NCBI RefSeq assembly: GCF_040215105.1
Contig: NZ_CP157875.1
Coordinates: 4,386,501-4,450,500 of the forward strand
Length of the DNA stretch: 64,000 nucleotides
Direction of reading: 5' to 3'
Source of the DNA: Aeromonas veronii
GTDB taxonomy: Bacteria; Pseudomonadota; Gammaproteobacteria; Enterobacterales; Aeromonadaceae
The notes beneath the pieces were generated by a model. It was not told the origin of the DNA and ran no database searches. It worked only from the letters and a program-made list of their open reading frames with translations. Both the position numbers and the translations under genes were made by a program. This document shows positions 27,639 to 36,490 of this stretch, piece after piece; within the stretch, counting starts at the first letter, position 1; the number at the start of each line of letters is the position of its first letter.

Positions 27639-28883
27639 TCAGCCTTGCATGTAGTCCGCCGGCAGGGCGATGCGGGCCACCCCGGATGTCACGGCAGCCA
27701 GCGCCACGGCGCGGGCCACCCGCGGCAGCAGACGGGCATCCATCGGCTTGGGAATGACGTAATCCTTGCCAAAGCTCAGTTCACTCACCCCGGCGGCGGT
27801 CAACACCTCGGCGGGCACGGGTTCCTTGGCCAGGGCGCGGATGGCCTCCACCGCCGCCACCTTCATGGCATCGTTGATACGGCTGGCGCGGGCGTCCAGG
27901 GCGCCGCGGAAGATGAAGGGGAAGCAGATGACGTTGTTGATCTGGTTCGGGTAGTCGGAGCGACCGGTGCCCATGATGAGATCGCCGCGCACGGCGTGGG
28001 CCAGGGCGGGCTTGATCTCGGGATCCGGGTTGGAGCAGGCGAAGATCACCGGGTTGGGCGCCATCAGGGCCACCGCCTCGGCGGGCAGCACGTCAGGGCC
28101 GGAGACGCCGACGAACACGTCCGCCCCTTCGATCACCTCCATCAGGGTACGCAACGGGGTGTCGTTGGCGAAGCGCTGCTTGTACTGGTTCAGGTCGGTG
28201 CGCCCCGTGTGGATCACCCCCTGGCGGTCCAGCATGAAGATGTTCTGCGGCGCGGCGCCACAGGTGATCAGCAAGTCCATGCAGGCGGTGGCGGCGGCGC
28301 CGGCGCCCATGCAGACGATGCGGCTGGTGGCCAGCGTCTTGCCCTGCACTTCCAGGGCGTTGAGCAGGCCGGCGGCGGTGACGATGGCGGTGCCGTGCTG
28401 ATCATCGTGGAACACCGGGATGTCGCAGCGTTCGATCAGCGCCTGCTCTATCTCGAAGCACTCCGGCGCCTTGATGTCTTCCAGGTTGATGCCGCCGAAG
28501 GTGTCGGCGATGGCGGCCACCGTGTCGATGAACTGGGCGCTGGTCTCATGCTTCACCTCGATGTCGATGGCGTCGATGCCGGCGAAGCGCTTGAACAGCA
28601 GGGCCTTGCCCTCCATCACCGGCTTGGAGGCCAGCGGCCCCAGGTTGCCCAGCCCCAGAATCGCGGTGCCGTTGGAGATGACGGCCACCAGGTTGCCCTT
28701 GCCGGTATAGCGGTAGGCGTTGTCCGGATCCGCGGCTATCTCGCGCACCGGCTCGGCCACCCCAGGACTGTAGGCCAGCGCCAGATCGCGGGCGGTCTCG
28801 GCGGGCTTGGTGAGGGCGATGGCAATCTTGCCGGGAATGGGTTGGGCGTGATAATCGAGCGCTTGTTGACGCAGATCGGACAT
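27639..28883 (-). CDS. Short-form malic enzyme (NAD(P)-dependent, no phosphotransacetylase domain)
   Basis: 414 residues; converts malate to pyruvate and CO2. Malic-enzyme signatures are [35 protein letters not shown] with the catalytic Lys, [24 protein letters not shown] for metal binding, and a Rossmann [16 protein letters not shown]. It corresponds to the N-terminal half of E. coli MaeB (759 aa) and lacks the C-terminal phosphotransacetylase-like domain. It follows directly as a complete gene, so this is the short family form rather than a truncation. Cofactor preference cannot be read with certainty. Confidence 0.9.
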   Translation of the reverse strand: MSDLRQQALDYHAQPIPGKIAIALTKPAETARDLALAYSPGVAEPVREIAADPDNAYRYTGKGNLVAVISNGTAILGLGNLGPLASKPVMEGKALLFKRFAGIDAIDIEVKHETSAQFIDTVAAIADTFGGINLEDIKAPECFEIEQALIERCDIPVFHDDQHGTAIVTAAGLLNALEVQGKTLATSRIVCMGAGAAATACMDLLITCGAAPQNIFMLDRQGVIHTGRTDLNQYKQRFANDTPLRTLMEVIEGADVFVGVSGPDVLPAEAVALMAPNPVIFACSNPDPEIKPALAHAVRGDLIMGTGRSDYPNQINNVICFPFIFRGALDARASRINDAMKVAAVEAIRALAKEPVPAEVLTAAGVSELSFGKDYVIPKPMDARLLPRVARAVALAAVTSGVARIALPADYMQG

Positions 28884-29061
28884 GGGGGACCCCGATACGG
28901 AAGTGAATTGAGTGGTGCGTGACTCGCCAGGGACGAGGGCTCGGGATCATAAAGAAAACCATCTGGCTTTCACAGCATAAACTATCGCCTTTCACTACTG
29001 ACAAAGAGATTGGCAGCATGTCACACCACCCAACCATACCTATTTAGTTATAGATATGGTT

Positions 29062-30495
29062 TCAATCCATCACGGGTATGCCCGCCCGCACCTCCGCCTG
29101 GCGAGCGATCGCCTCCGTCATCCCCTGGAATATGAACAGATGGAATGGCAGCATGGCGAGCCAGTAGGCCAGCCCCCAGGCGCCCTGCGGATGCCAGTGG
29201 GCCGTGACCCTCAGCCGGGTCAGGCCGGACTCCAGCGGCTGTATGTTGAATTCGAGCCGCCCCACTCCGGGGGCCTTCATGTTGAACAAGAGATCCAGCC
29301 TGCGCCCCTCGTCCACCCCCAGGATCTGCCAGGAGTCCAGCATGTCGCCCTTCACAAACCGGGCCGGATTGGTGCGTCCCCGGGTCAGGGCCGGGCCGCC
29401 TATCAGGTGATCCATCCATTCGCGCACCGCCCAGAGCTCGTTCATGTAGAAGTAGCGCTGCTCCCCCCCGAGCTGTTGCAACACCTGCCACACCACCTCG
29501 GGGGTGGCGAGACACACCGCCTCCCCGCTCGCGGTGCGATCGTAGAAGCCGTATTCCGGATGGCGCCAGCGCAGGCCGAGCGGCGTCTCCTCTCCCTGCT
29601 GCTCGGCACCCAGTTTCTGCTCCAGAGCCAGGCTCTCGCTCAGCGCCTCGTCGAAGCTGAGCAGATGCTGGGGCAGCAAGGCACGCAGCGGGCCGTCATC
29701 CGCCGGAATGTCGTGCTTGAGCCCCCCCACCAGCGCCTTGGCGATGGGTTGGGGCACCGAGGTCGCGAACTGCAACCACCAGGCCGACAGGCGCGGACTC
29801 AGGAAGGGGATGGGAACGATGGGGCAGCGCTTGCCGATGTGGGCGGCAAACTTCTGCAACTGCTGCTGGTAGCTGAGCAGCTCGGGGCCGGCGGCGTTGA
29901 ACACCTGACCATCCACCCCGTCGGCCTCCACCAGCCCCGCCAGGTAGTGCAGCAGGTTGGACAGCGCAATCGGCGGCGTGCGGGAGCGCACCCACTTGGG
30001 CGTCACCATCATGGGCAGGTTGAACACCAGATCCCGCATCACCTCGAAGGCCGCCGAGCCCGGGCCTATGATGATGCCGGCCCGCAATTCCACCGTGGGC
30101 ACCCCCGCCTCGCGAAACAGTTCACCACAGTGACGGCGGGAGTTGAGGTGACGGCTGTTGCAGGGCTCGGGCTGGATGGCACCGAGGTAGATGATGCGCC
30201 GCACCCCGGCGGCACGGGCGGCGGCGGCGAAGTTCTTCACCCCCTGCTGTTCCAACCGGTGAAAACCGGCGCCGGCCCCCATGGCATGCACCAGGTAGAA
30301 GACGGTATCGATCCCGGCCAGGGCGGGCAGCAGGGTGATGGGTTTGAGGCTGTCGGCGAGGCGAAACTCCACCCCCTGTGGCAGGCGGCAGGGGCGCCGG
30401 GCCCCGGCGATCACCCGATAACCCAACCCCTGCAGGTGAGGCACCAGGTAAGAACCGATATAACCCGCCGCCCCCATCACCAGACAGTTTCTCAT
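29062..30495 (-). CDS. NAD(P)-binding SDR/DUF2867 family protein
   Basis: 477-residue two-domain protein. The N-terminal atypical SDR/NmrA-type Rossmann domain opens with CLVMGAAGYIGSYLVPHLQ and carries TVFYLVHAMGAG and RAGIIIGPGSAAF. The C-terminal ~160 residues are the DUF2867 lipocalin/START-like domain (WQILGVDEGRRLDLLFNMKAPGVG, LRVTAHWHPQGAWGLAYW). ATG 30495 follows a weak GGGAAAATACC; upstream lies a 27-codon ORF that repeats the protein's N-terminus. Role unknown; related proteins are annotated as oxidoreductases or epimerases. Confidence 0.82.
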   Translation of the reverse strand: MRNCLVMGAAGYIGSYLVPHLQGLGYRVIAGARRPCRLPQGVEFRLADSLKPITLLPALAGIDTVFYLVHAMGAGAGFHRLEQQGVKNFAAAARAAGVRRIIYLGAIQPEPCNSRHLNSRRHCGELFREAGVPTVELRAGIIIGPGSAAFEVMRDLVFNLPMMVTPKWVRSRTPPIALSNLLHYLAGLVEADGVDGQVFNAAGPELLSYQQQLQKFAAHIGKRCPIVPIPFLSPRLSAWWLQFATSVPQPIAKALVGGLKHDIPADDGPLRALLPQHLLSFDEALSESLALEQKLGAEQQGEETPLGLRWRHPEYGFYDRTASGEAVCLATPEVVWQVLQQLGGEQRYFYMNELWAVREWMDHLIGGPALTRGRTNPARFVKGDMLDSWQILGVDEGRRLDLLFNMKAPGVGRLEFNIQPLESGLTRLRVTAHWHPQGAWGLAYWLAMLPFHLFIFQGMTEAIARQAEVRAGIPVMD

Positions 30496-30527
30496 CGGTA
30501 TTTTCCCTGTTTTATTCGAGCCAAGCA

Positions 30528-30611
30528 TTAGAAACCCACTACCGGCAAACCGGGCACCAGGTAAGAATCCATACGGTAACCCGCAGCTCCCATCACCAGA
30601 CAATCACGCAT
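30528..30611 (-). pseudogene. 27-codon upstream ORF, decayed copy of the SDR gene's 5' end
   Basis: Reads MRDCLVMGAAGY...SYLVPGL then drifts and stops, against MRNCLVMGAAGYIGSYLVPHL in the intact gene. The two ATGs are 116 bp apart. It has a good ribosome site (GGGAG, 7 nt spacing), better than that of the real gene, and ends 32 nt before the real ATG. It may be translated as a leader. Confidence 0.78.
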
Positions 30612-30711
30612 GTACACACTCCCTATTTCCCATTGGCCACCCCTTCACGGCACGCGGAGAAGGGAACGTCCACCATAGGGCAAAGCGAGGCAATACAGAA
30701 CGCCGAGCAAC

Positions 30712-30739
30712 AAAAAAGGCGCCCATTGGGCACCTTTTT
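30712..30739 (-). terminator. Terminator of rpmE
   Basis: Minus-strand stem GGTGCCC/GGGCGCC (one G-T pair), loop AAT, then T6. Confidence 0.88.
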
Positions 30740-30760
30740 CAGAATGCTTTAGAAGTATGA

Positions 30761-30976
30761 TTACTTCTTGGTGGTCATCGCACCGAAACGCTTGTTGAAC
30801 TTGTCTACGCGGCCGCCGCTAGAAACTTCTTTCTGCTTGCCGGTATAGAACGGGTGGCACTCGGAGCACACGTCCAGGTTCAGATCTTTACCCAGGGTAG
30901 AGAAGGTGTTGATGACGTTACCGCAAGAGCACTTGGCGGTGATGGCTACGTAGTCAGGATGGATACCAGCTTTCAT
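30761..30976 (-). CDS. rpmE: Ribosomal protein L31 (zinc-binding form)
   Basis: 71-residue large-subunit protein. The zinc ligands appear as CSCGN and [15 protein letters not shown], marking the C+ form; the C-terminal [12 protein letters not shown] is the family signature. ATG 30976 follows GAGG at normal spacing; an in-frame TTG two codons upstream is unlikely. A promoter with a palindrome over its -35 lies ~90 nt upstream, shared with the divergent priA region. Confidence 0.96.
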   Translation of the reverse strand: MKAGIHPDYVAITAKCSCGNVINTFSTLGKDLNLDVCSECHPFYTGKQKEVSSGGRVDKFNKRFGAMTTKK

Positions 30977-31063
30977 GGACAACCTCGATAATAGGCCGTG
31001 TCGCCATCCGATCTCTTGTCGGACACCACACGATTGTTGAACACAGTTTCAAAGGCTGCGAAT

Positions 31064-31091
31064 AATATAGGAAATGCCTGAGTTCAGGCAA
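31064..31091 (-). promoter_or_regulatory. rpmE promoter with overlapping 16-bp palindrome
   Basis: Minus-strand -35 TTGCCT (31086-31091) and -10 TATATT (31064-31069), 16-nt spacer. TGCCTGA-GT-TCAGGCA (31075-31090) is a perfect palindrome covering the -35 region and is a candidate operator. Confidence 0.5.
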
Positions 31092-31122
31092 GTGGCTTCG
31101 CAGAAAAAATAGGCAATCTCTG

Positions 31123-33330
31123 GTGAATTCTTCCCAAACCCTGGATCTGGTTCGTGTCGCTGTGCCGGTGCCCTTGCGCCGTCATTTCGACTATCTCTCC
31201 CCCCTGCCCTTGCCTGCCCCCGGTTGCCGGGTCGAGATCCCCTTCGGCCCCCAGACCCTGGTCGGCCTGGTGGTGGCCCACCCCACCGAAAGCCAGGTGC
31301 CGCGCAACAAGTTGAAGCCCTTGAAGCGAGTGCTGGATGCCGAGCCCGTGCTCGGCCCGGACATACTGGCGCTGATGGCCTGGAGTGCGAATTACTACCA
31401 GCATCCGCTGGGGGAAGTGCTGCCCCACGCCCTGCCGGTGCTGGTGCGCAAGGGGGAACCCGCCGCCTATCGGGAGTTGGAGTTCTGGTTTGCCACAGAC
31501 GCCGGGATGGAAATCGATCTCAACGAACTCAAGCGCGCCGCCAAGCAGCAGCAGGCCCTCGCCTTCCTGCGCAAGGGGCCCCAGACCCCCTCCGCCCTAA
31601 AACTGGAAGAGATTTCGAACGCGACCCTCACCGCCCTGAAAAAGAAAGGCTTGCTGGAGAAGCGCAGCCTGGAGCCGAGCGTGCAGGGGGACTGGGCGAC
31701 CCGTTTCGATGCGGGTGAAGGCTTGCGCCTCAACGGCGAGCAGGCGCTGGCGGTGGCCGCCGTCACCAGCCAGAGCGACAAATTCGGCGCCTTCCTGCTG
31801 GACGGCATCACGGGCTCGGGCAAGACGGAGGTGTACTTGAGCATCCTCGAGCCCCTGCTCAAGGCGGGCAAGCAGGCCCTGGTGATGGTGCCGGAAATCG
31901 GCCTCACCCCCCAGACCATCAACCGCTTCCGGCGCCGCTTCCAGGTGCCGGTGGTGGCCATGAACTCCGCCATGAACGACAGGGAGCGGCTCGATGCCTG
32001 GCTCGCCTGCCGCGATGGCGGCGCCGCCATCCTCATCGGCACCCGCTCCGCCGTGTTCACCCCGTTCAAGGATCTCGGCATCATCATCATCGACGAGGAG
32101 CACGATGGCTCCTTCAAGCAGCAGGACGGCTTCCGCTACCACGCCCGGGATCTCGCGGTGATGCGGGCCCATCGTGCCGGCATCCCCATACTACTGGGCT
32201 CGGCCACCCCCTCCCTGGAGACCCTGCACAACGCCCGCAGCGGCAAGTATCACCACCTGCACCTGACCCGGCGTGCCGGCAACGCCCAGACCGCCCGCCA
32301 GGTGATCCTGGACATCAAGAACGTGCGGCTGCAGGCCGGTCTCTCCCCCCAGCTGGAACAGCTGATGGCGGAACACCTGGCCGCGGGCAATCAGGTGATG
32401 CTGTTTCTCAACCGGCGCGGCTATGCGCCGGCCCTCATCTGCCACCAGTGCGGCTGGAGCGCCGCCTGCGAGCGCTGCGACGCCTGGTACACCTGGCATC
32501 AGGCCGGGCGACGGCTGCACTGCCACCACTGCGACAGCGTGCGGCCCCTGCCCCACCACTGCCCGGAATGCGGCAGCAGCGAACTGATCGGCTCCGGCGT
32601 GGGCACGGAGCAGCTGGAACAACTGCTGACCACCGTTTTCCCGCAATATCCTGTGGTGAGAATCGACCGGGACAACACCCGCCGCAAGGGGGAGCTGGAG
32701 ACCCATCTCGGCGATATCAAGGCGGGCAAGTACAAGATCCTCATCGGCACCCAGATGCTGGCCAAGGGACACCACTTCCCGGATGTGACCCTGGTGGGCC
32801 TGCTGGATGTGGATGGGGCCCTGTTTTCCGCCGATTTTCGCGCCGCCGAGAAGCTGGCCCAGCTCTACACCCAGGTGGCGGGTCGCGCCGGGCGCGCCAG
32901 CAAGCCGGGTCTGGTGGTGCTGCAGAGCCACCACCCGGAACACGCCCTGCTACAGGATCTGACTCAGAACGGCTATGGCCACTTCGCCGACACGGCGCTC
33001 AAGGAGCGTAGCCTGCTGGGGCTGCCCCCCTTCAGTTACCAGGGGCTGTTCCGGGCCGAGGCCAACGGCCGCGACGAGGTGCAGCTGTTCCTCGGCCGCC
33101 TCGCCGACACCCTGCGCAGTGCCCGCTACCCCCAAGTACAGGTGCTGGGGCCCATCAGCGGCTTCATGGAGCGCAAGGCGGGCAAGTTCCGCATGCAGTT
33201 GCTGGTGCAGGGGCCAAACCGGGCCCCGCTCTCCCAACTGCTGGACTGGGCGGTCAAGGAGCTGGACGGCTGGCCCGAAACCAAAAAAGTGCGCTGGAGC
33301 CTGGATATCGACCCCACGGAGTTGAACTAG
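31123..33330 (+). CDS. priA: Primosomal replication-restart helicase PriA
   Basis: 735 residues (E. coli 732). It contains the N-terminal 3'-DNA-binding domain, Walker A DGITGSGKTEVYL (about 227-239), DEEHDGSF Walker B, and helicase motif GSATPSLETL. The zinc-binding insertion has four CxxC pairs (CHQCGWSAACERC, CHHCDS, CPECGSS), followed by motifs LIGTQMLAKGHHFPDVTLVG and QVAGRAGRASKPG. The start is GTG 31123 with a weak AGGC site. It diverges from rpmE, as in E. coli. Confidence 0.96.
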   Translation: MNSSQTLDLVRVAVPVPLRRHFDYLSPLPLPAPGCRVEIPFGPQTLVGLVVAHPTESQVPRNKLKPLKRVLDAEPVLGPDILALMAWSANYYQHPLGEVLPHALPVLVRKGEPAAYRELEFWFATDAGMEIDLNELKRAAKQQQALAFLRKGPQTPSALKLEEISNATLTALKKKGLLEKRSLEPSVQGDWATRFDAGEGLRLNGEQALAVAAVTSQSDKFGAFLLDGITGSGKTEVYLSILEPLLKAGKQALVMVPEIGLTPQTINRFRRRFQVPVVAMNSAMNDRERLDAWLACRDGGAAILIGTRSAVFTPFKDLGIIIIDEEHDGSFKQQDGFRYHARDLAVMRAHRAGIPILLGSATPSLETLHNARSGKYHHLHLTRRAGNAQTARQVILDIKNVRLQAGLSPQLEQLMAEHLAAGNQVMLFLNRRGYAPALICHQCGWSAACERCDAWYTWHQAGRRLHCHHCDSVRPLPHHCPECGSSELIGSGVGTEQLEQLLTTVFPQYPVVRIDRDNTRRKGELETHLGDIKAGKYKILIGTQMLAKGHHFPDVTLVGLLDVDGALFSADFRAAEKLAQLYTQVAGRAGRASKPGLVVLQSHHPEHALLQDLTQNGYGHFADTALKERSLLGLPPFSYQGLFRAEANGRDEVQLFLGRLADTLRSARYPQVQVLGPISGFMERKAGKFRMQLLVQGPNRAPLSQLLDWAVKELDGWPETKKVRWSLDIDPTELN

Positions 33331-33363
33331 CGATAGTGGACACCCGCCATGGTGGGTTTGCTC

Positions 33364-33386
33364 CCTTCTCCCCTCGCGGGAGAAGG
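33364..33386. repeat. REP-like palindrome after priA
   Basis: CCTTCTCCC-ctcgc-GGGAGAAGG followed by GTTGGGGATGAGGG has the look of the repetitive extragenic palindromes common in GC-rich Proteobacteria. Only one copy is seen in this window. Confidence 0.5.
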
Positions 33387-33410
33387 GTTGGGGATGAGGG
33401 AATAGTCAGA

Positions 33411-33444
33411 AAACAACGAGGGGGCCTTGGCCCCCTCGTTGTTT
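33411..33444. terminator. Bidirectional terminator between priA and ompA
   Basis: 15-bp perfect stem AACAACGAGGGGGCC / complement with a 2-nt centre, flanked by A3 and T3; serves the convergent priA and ompA genes. Confidence 0.9.
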
Positions 33445-33464
33445 GATCGCCAGGAAAACATGGC

Positions 33465-34589
33465 TTATTCGGCGGCCTGGGAGACCCCGCTCAGCCGCAC
33501 CTCGACCCGGCGATCCGGGGCCAGGCAGGCGATCATCTGCGCCTTGGCGCCGTCCGGGCAAGTGCCGCCGGTCACCGGGGAAGACTCGCCTCGCCCTTCT
33601 GCCCGTACCTTGTCGGCAAACAGTCCCTTGGCGATGAGATAATCCGCCACCGTGCGGGCGCGCTGCTCGGACAGAGACTGGTTGTAGGCGTCAGACCCCA
33701 GACGGTCGGTGTGACCGATGACGGTCGCCACCCCGTCTTTGGGATTGGCGGCCAGGATCTGGGCGAACAGGTTGTCCAGCGCCTGGCTCGCGGCCGGTTT
33801 CAGGGTCGCCTTGTTGAACTCGAACAGCACGTCGGAATCCAGGCTGAACTGCTTCTCCACCAGCACGGGAGCCGGGGCGGGTTCCGGGGCCGGGGTCGGC
33901 GCCACCGGTTCGTCACCGACCTGGCCGAAGCGGTAGAGCATGCCCACCGACAGCAGGCCGTTGTCCATCTCGATACCGGACTCGTCGAGGGAGGTTTTGC
34001 CAAGCGGCGTGGTGTACTGATACTCGAGGCGGGCAGCCCAATCCTTGTCGATGGCATACTCCACCCCGAGTGCGCCCACAAAGGCGGCGCCGTGGTATTT
34101 GTTGCCATCATGGGACTCGGAAAGATAGTTGGTGCCATCGCTGGCTCTGACGTTGAGAGAACTCTCGGTCCAGGCGTAAGCCCCTCCCAGACGGCCATAG
34201 ATATCCAGGGCCGAAGTCGCGGGCAGGATGATCCTCATGGTGGCTTGCACCATCTGGGCTTTGGCCTCGCCCTCCAACCCGAAATCAACGCCATTACCCG
34301 AGTAATGCTTGTCGACCTGGTACTTGCCGAGCCAGTCATAGCCGAGTTCGACGGCCAGGTTGCGATTGATCTGATAGCCCGCGAAGGCCCCCAGCCCCAG
34401 GTCGTCGCTGTTCTCGTTGACCTTGGTCGCGTCAAACAGCTCTTCCACCTGAGCGTTGTAATCCACCCCATAGAAATTGGACCAGCCGGCCTTGCCGCCG
34501 ACATACCAGGTGTTGTCCTGGGCGGTAGCCTGCACCGCCCCCGATGCCATCAGGCCGCCGATGAGGGCGGCGAGCATAGACTTGTTCAT
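33465..34589 (-). CDS. ompA: OmpA-family outer-membrane porin
   Basis: 374-residue outer-membrane protein. The signal peptide ends ATA/AQD. An eight-stranded barrel (about 28-215; WYVGGKAGWSNFYG, GAFAGYQINRNLAVELGYDW, GLLSVGMLYRFGQ) is joined by a Pro/Ala hinge (APTPAPEPAPAPV). The peptidoglycan-binding OmpA domain contains VIGHTDRLGSDAYNQSLSEQRA. Two cysteines in the last 30 residues (GGTCPDGAKAQMIACLAPDRR) match the E. coli disulfide. AGGGG lies 7 nt before ATG 34589. Confidence 0.94.
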   Translation of the reverse strand: MNKSMLAALIGGLMASGAVQATAQDNTWYVGGKAGWSNFYGVDYNAQVEELFDATKVNENSDDLGLGAFAGYQINRNLAVELGYDWLGKYQVDKHYSGNGVDFGLEGEAKAQMVQATMRIILPATSALDIYGRLGGAYAWTESSLNVRASDGTNYLSESHDGNKYHGAAFVGALGVEYAIDKDWAARLEYQYTTPLGKTSLDESGIEMDNGLLSVGMLYRFGQVGDEPVAPTPAPEPAPAPVLVEKQFSLDSDVLFEFNKATLKPAASQALDNLFAQILAANPKDGVATVIGHTDRLGSDAYNQSLSEQRARTVADYLIAKGLFADKVRAEGRGESSPVTGGTCPDGAKAQMIACLAPDRRVEVRLSGVSQAAE

Positions 34590-34770
34590 GATGAGCCCCT
34601 GCAATGAATTGTTATGGCGCTGGATGCGCCTCTCTTCCCTGACGGGGCCCTGAACGCAAGCCCCGTGCCCAGATTATCCCATCTGTGACCAGCCTCAAAT
34701 GACCAGGGACTCAGGAGTGTGATGTTGGCGACATTATCGACAGACATAGCCCTTTCCCCGCACCGCCCAT

Positions 34771-34798
34771 AAAAAAGAAGGGCAAAGCCCTTCGTTTT
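34771..34798 (-). terminator. Second terminator downstream of ilvA, beyond the 3'-end relic
   Basis: Stem GAAGGGC/GCCCTTC, loop of three, followed on the minus strand by T6. Confidence 0.82.
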
Positions 34799-34816
34799 CA
34801 GACGGTTGCCAGCAAC

Positions 34817-34896
34817 CTAGTCTAGCTCGCCAGGAACAACCGTGTAGATGGGATCCTCGCTAATCTCCTGCCAGCCATCGCAGGCCTCGTGCAACG
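34817..34896 (-). pseudogene. Decayed copy of the ilvA 3' end
   Basis: Minus-strand reading gives LHEACDGWQEISEDPIY then a +1 shift and a stop, against LHELGYGWKEVSEDPAYRLF in ilvA. The nucleotide match continues through GGTTGTTCCTGGC past the frameshift. The copy is displaced by 145 bp from the intact end and lies beyond ilvA's own terminator. Confidence 0.8.
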
Positions 34897-34902
34897 TGCC
34901 AT

Positions 34903-34930
34903 AAAAAAACCGGAGAGCGAGGCTCTCCGG
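34903..34930 (-). terminator. Terminator of the ilv operon
   Basis: Stem CCGGAGAGC/GCTCTCCGG, loop of three, then T7 on the minus strand, 21 nt after the ilvA stop. Confidence 0.92.
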
Positions 34931-34951
34931 TCGTGGACCAAGGTCGAGCGT

Positions 34952-36487
34952 TCAGTCCCTTCGACTCTGGCTTGCCAGGAACAACCTGTAGGCGGGATCC
35001 TCGCTCACCTCTTTCCAGCCGTAGCCCAGCTCGTGCAGGTAGTCGTGGAAGGCGGCCACGTCCTCGTCCGGCAGCTCGAAGGCACACAGCACCCGGCCAT
35101 AGTCGGCGCCATGGTTGCGGTAGTGGAACAGGCTGATGTTCCAGCGACAGCCGAGCGTCTCCAGGAAGCGCATCAGGGCCCCCGGCTGCTCCGGGAACTT
35201 GAAGCTGTAGAGCCGCTCGCCGAGGGGCCGGGCCGGACGGCCACCAATCATGTAGCGCACGTGATTCTTGGCCAGCTCGCTCTCGGTCATGTTGACCACG
35301 GGGTAGCCGTTGCCACCGAGTTGATCGATGATCTGGCCGAGCTCCTCGTCACCACCGCTCAGGCGCACCGAGACGAACAGGGAGGCCTGCTCGGCATCGG
35401 CGTAGCGGTAGTTGAACTCGGTCACCATGCGCGGCCCGAGCTGGCGGCAGAAGTCCAGGAAGGCGCCCTTGCGCTCGGGGATGGTCACCGCCAGCATGCC
35501 CTCGCGCTTCTCGCCGATCTCGCAGCGCTCCGACACGTAGCGCAGGCTGTGGAAATTGACGTTGGCGCCGGACAAGATGGCCGCCATCCGGCCGCCCTTG
35601 ATTTGTTCGCGCTCGCTGTAGGCCTTGAGGCCCGCGAGTGACAAAGCCCCTGACGGCTCGGCGATGGCACGGCAGTCGTCGAAGATGTCCTTGAGCGCGG
35701 CGCAGATCTGGTCGTTGGAGACGGTCACCACCTCGTCCAGATACTGGTTGCACAGGCGGAAGGTCTCCTCGCCGATGCGCTTGACCGCCACCCCGTCCGC
35801 AAACAGGGAGACCCGCTCCAGGTTGACCGGCTCGCCGGCCGCCAGAGCCGCCTTGAGGCAGGCGGAGCCCTCCGCCTCCACCCCGATCACCTTCACGTCC
35901 GGCAGCAGTTGCTTGATATAGACCGCCACCCCGGCAGCCAGACCACCGCCCCCCACCGGCACGAACACGTGAGTGAGGTGGGTGTCCTGCTCCAGCAGCT
36001 CCTTGCCGATGGTGCCCTGGCCCGCGATCACCTCGACATCGTCAAAGGGCGGGATCAGGGTGTAGCCCTCGGTTTGGGCCAGACGGCGACTCTCGCCATA
36101 GGCCTCGTCGAAGCTGTTGCCAAACAGCAGCACATTGCCGCCCTGGCGGCGCACCGCATCGATCTTGATGTCTGGCGTGGTGGTGGGCATGACGATGATG
36201 GCCTTGATACCAAGCTTGGCCGCCGATAGGGCGACCCCCTGGGCATGGTTGCCGGCAGAGGCCGCCACCACACCGCGCGCCTTCTGCTCGGCGCTCAAGG
36301 TCGCGATCTTGTGATAGGCCCCCCGCAACTTGAAGGAGTGAACCGGCTGCAGATCCTCCCGCTTGAGGGAAACCTGATTGCCGAGACGCTCGGACAACTT
36401 CTTGAGGGTTTGCAGCGGTGTCACTCGCGCCGCCTCATAAACGGGGGAGAGCAACACCTTGCGTAGATAATCCGCCGCAGAGACCAT
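34952..36487 (-). CDS. ilvA: Biosynthetic threonine deaminase IlvA
   Basis: 511 residues; PLP enzyme making 2-oxobutanoate from threonine, the first isoleucine step. The PLP lysine is in SFKLRGAYHKI (about 53-63), ASAGNHAQGVA follows, and the phosphate-binding loop is VPVGGGGLAAGVA. The C-terminal half has two ACT-like regulatory domains (EQPGALMRFLETLG) for isoleucine feedback. ATG 36487 lies 3 nt after the ilvD stop, with the GGAG ribosome site inside ilvD. Confidence 0.96.
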   Translation of the reverse strand: MVSAADYLRKVLLSPVYEAARVTPLQTLKKLSERLGNQVSLKREDLQPVHSFKLRGAYHKIATLSAEQKARGVVAASAGNHAQGVALSAAKLGIKAIIVMPTTTPDIKIDAVRRQGGNVLLFGNSFDEAYGESRRLAQTEGYTLIPPFDDVEVIAGQGTIGKELLEQDTHLTHVFVPVGGGGLAAGVAVYIKQLLPDVKVIGVEAEGSACLKAALAAGEPVNLERVSLFADGVAVKRIGEETFRLCNQYLDEVVTVSNDQICAALKDIFDDCRAIAEPSGALSLAGLKAYSEREQIKGGRMAAILSGANVNFHSLRYVSERCEIGEKREGMLAVTIPERKGAFLDFCRQLGPRMVTEFNYRYADAEQASLFVSVRLSGGDEELGQIIDQLGGNGYPVVNMTESELAKNHVRYMIGGRPARPLGERLYSFKFPEQPGALMRFLETLGCRWNISLFHYRNHGADYGRVLCAFELPDEDVAAFHDYLHELGYGWKEVSEDPAYRLFLASQSRRD

Positions 36488-36490
36488 GAC

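Larger units (their letters stand above)
34590..34951. other. 362-bp gap between ilvA and ompA
   Basis: From ilvA outward the gap holds the ilvA terminator (34903-34930), a decayed ilvA 3'-end copy (34817-34896), a second terminator (34771-34798), then the ompA upstream region. The latter contains the -10-like GATAAT on the minus strand near 34673-34678. No further gene seen. Confidence 0.7.

Noticed and set aside
33364-33386. REP-like palindrome as evidence of a REP-associated transposase system
   Set aside because: Only a single copy is present and there is no RAYT-type gene in the window.
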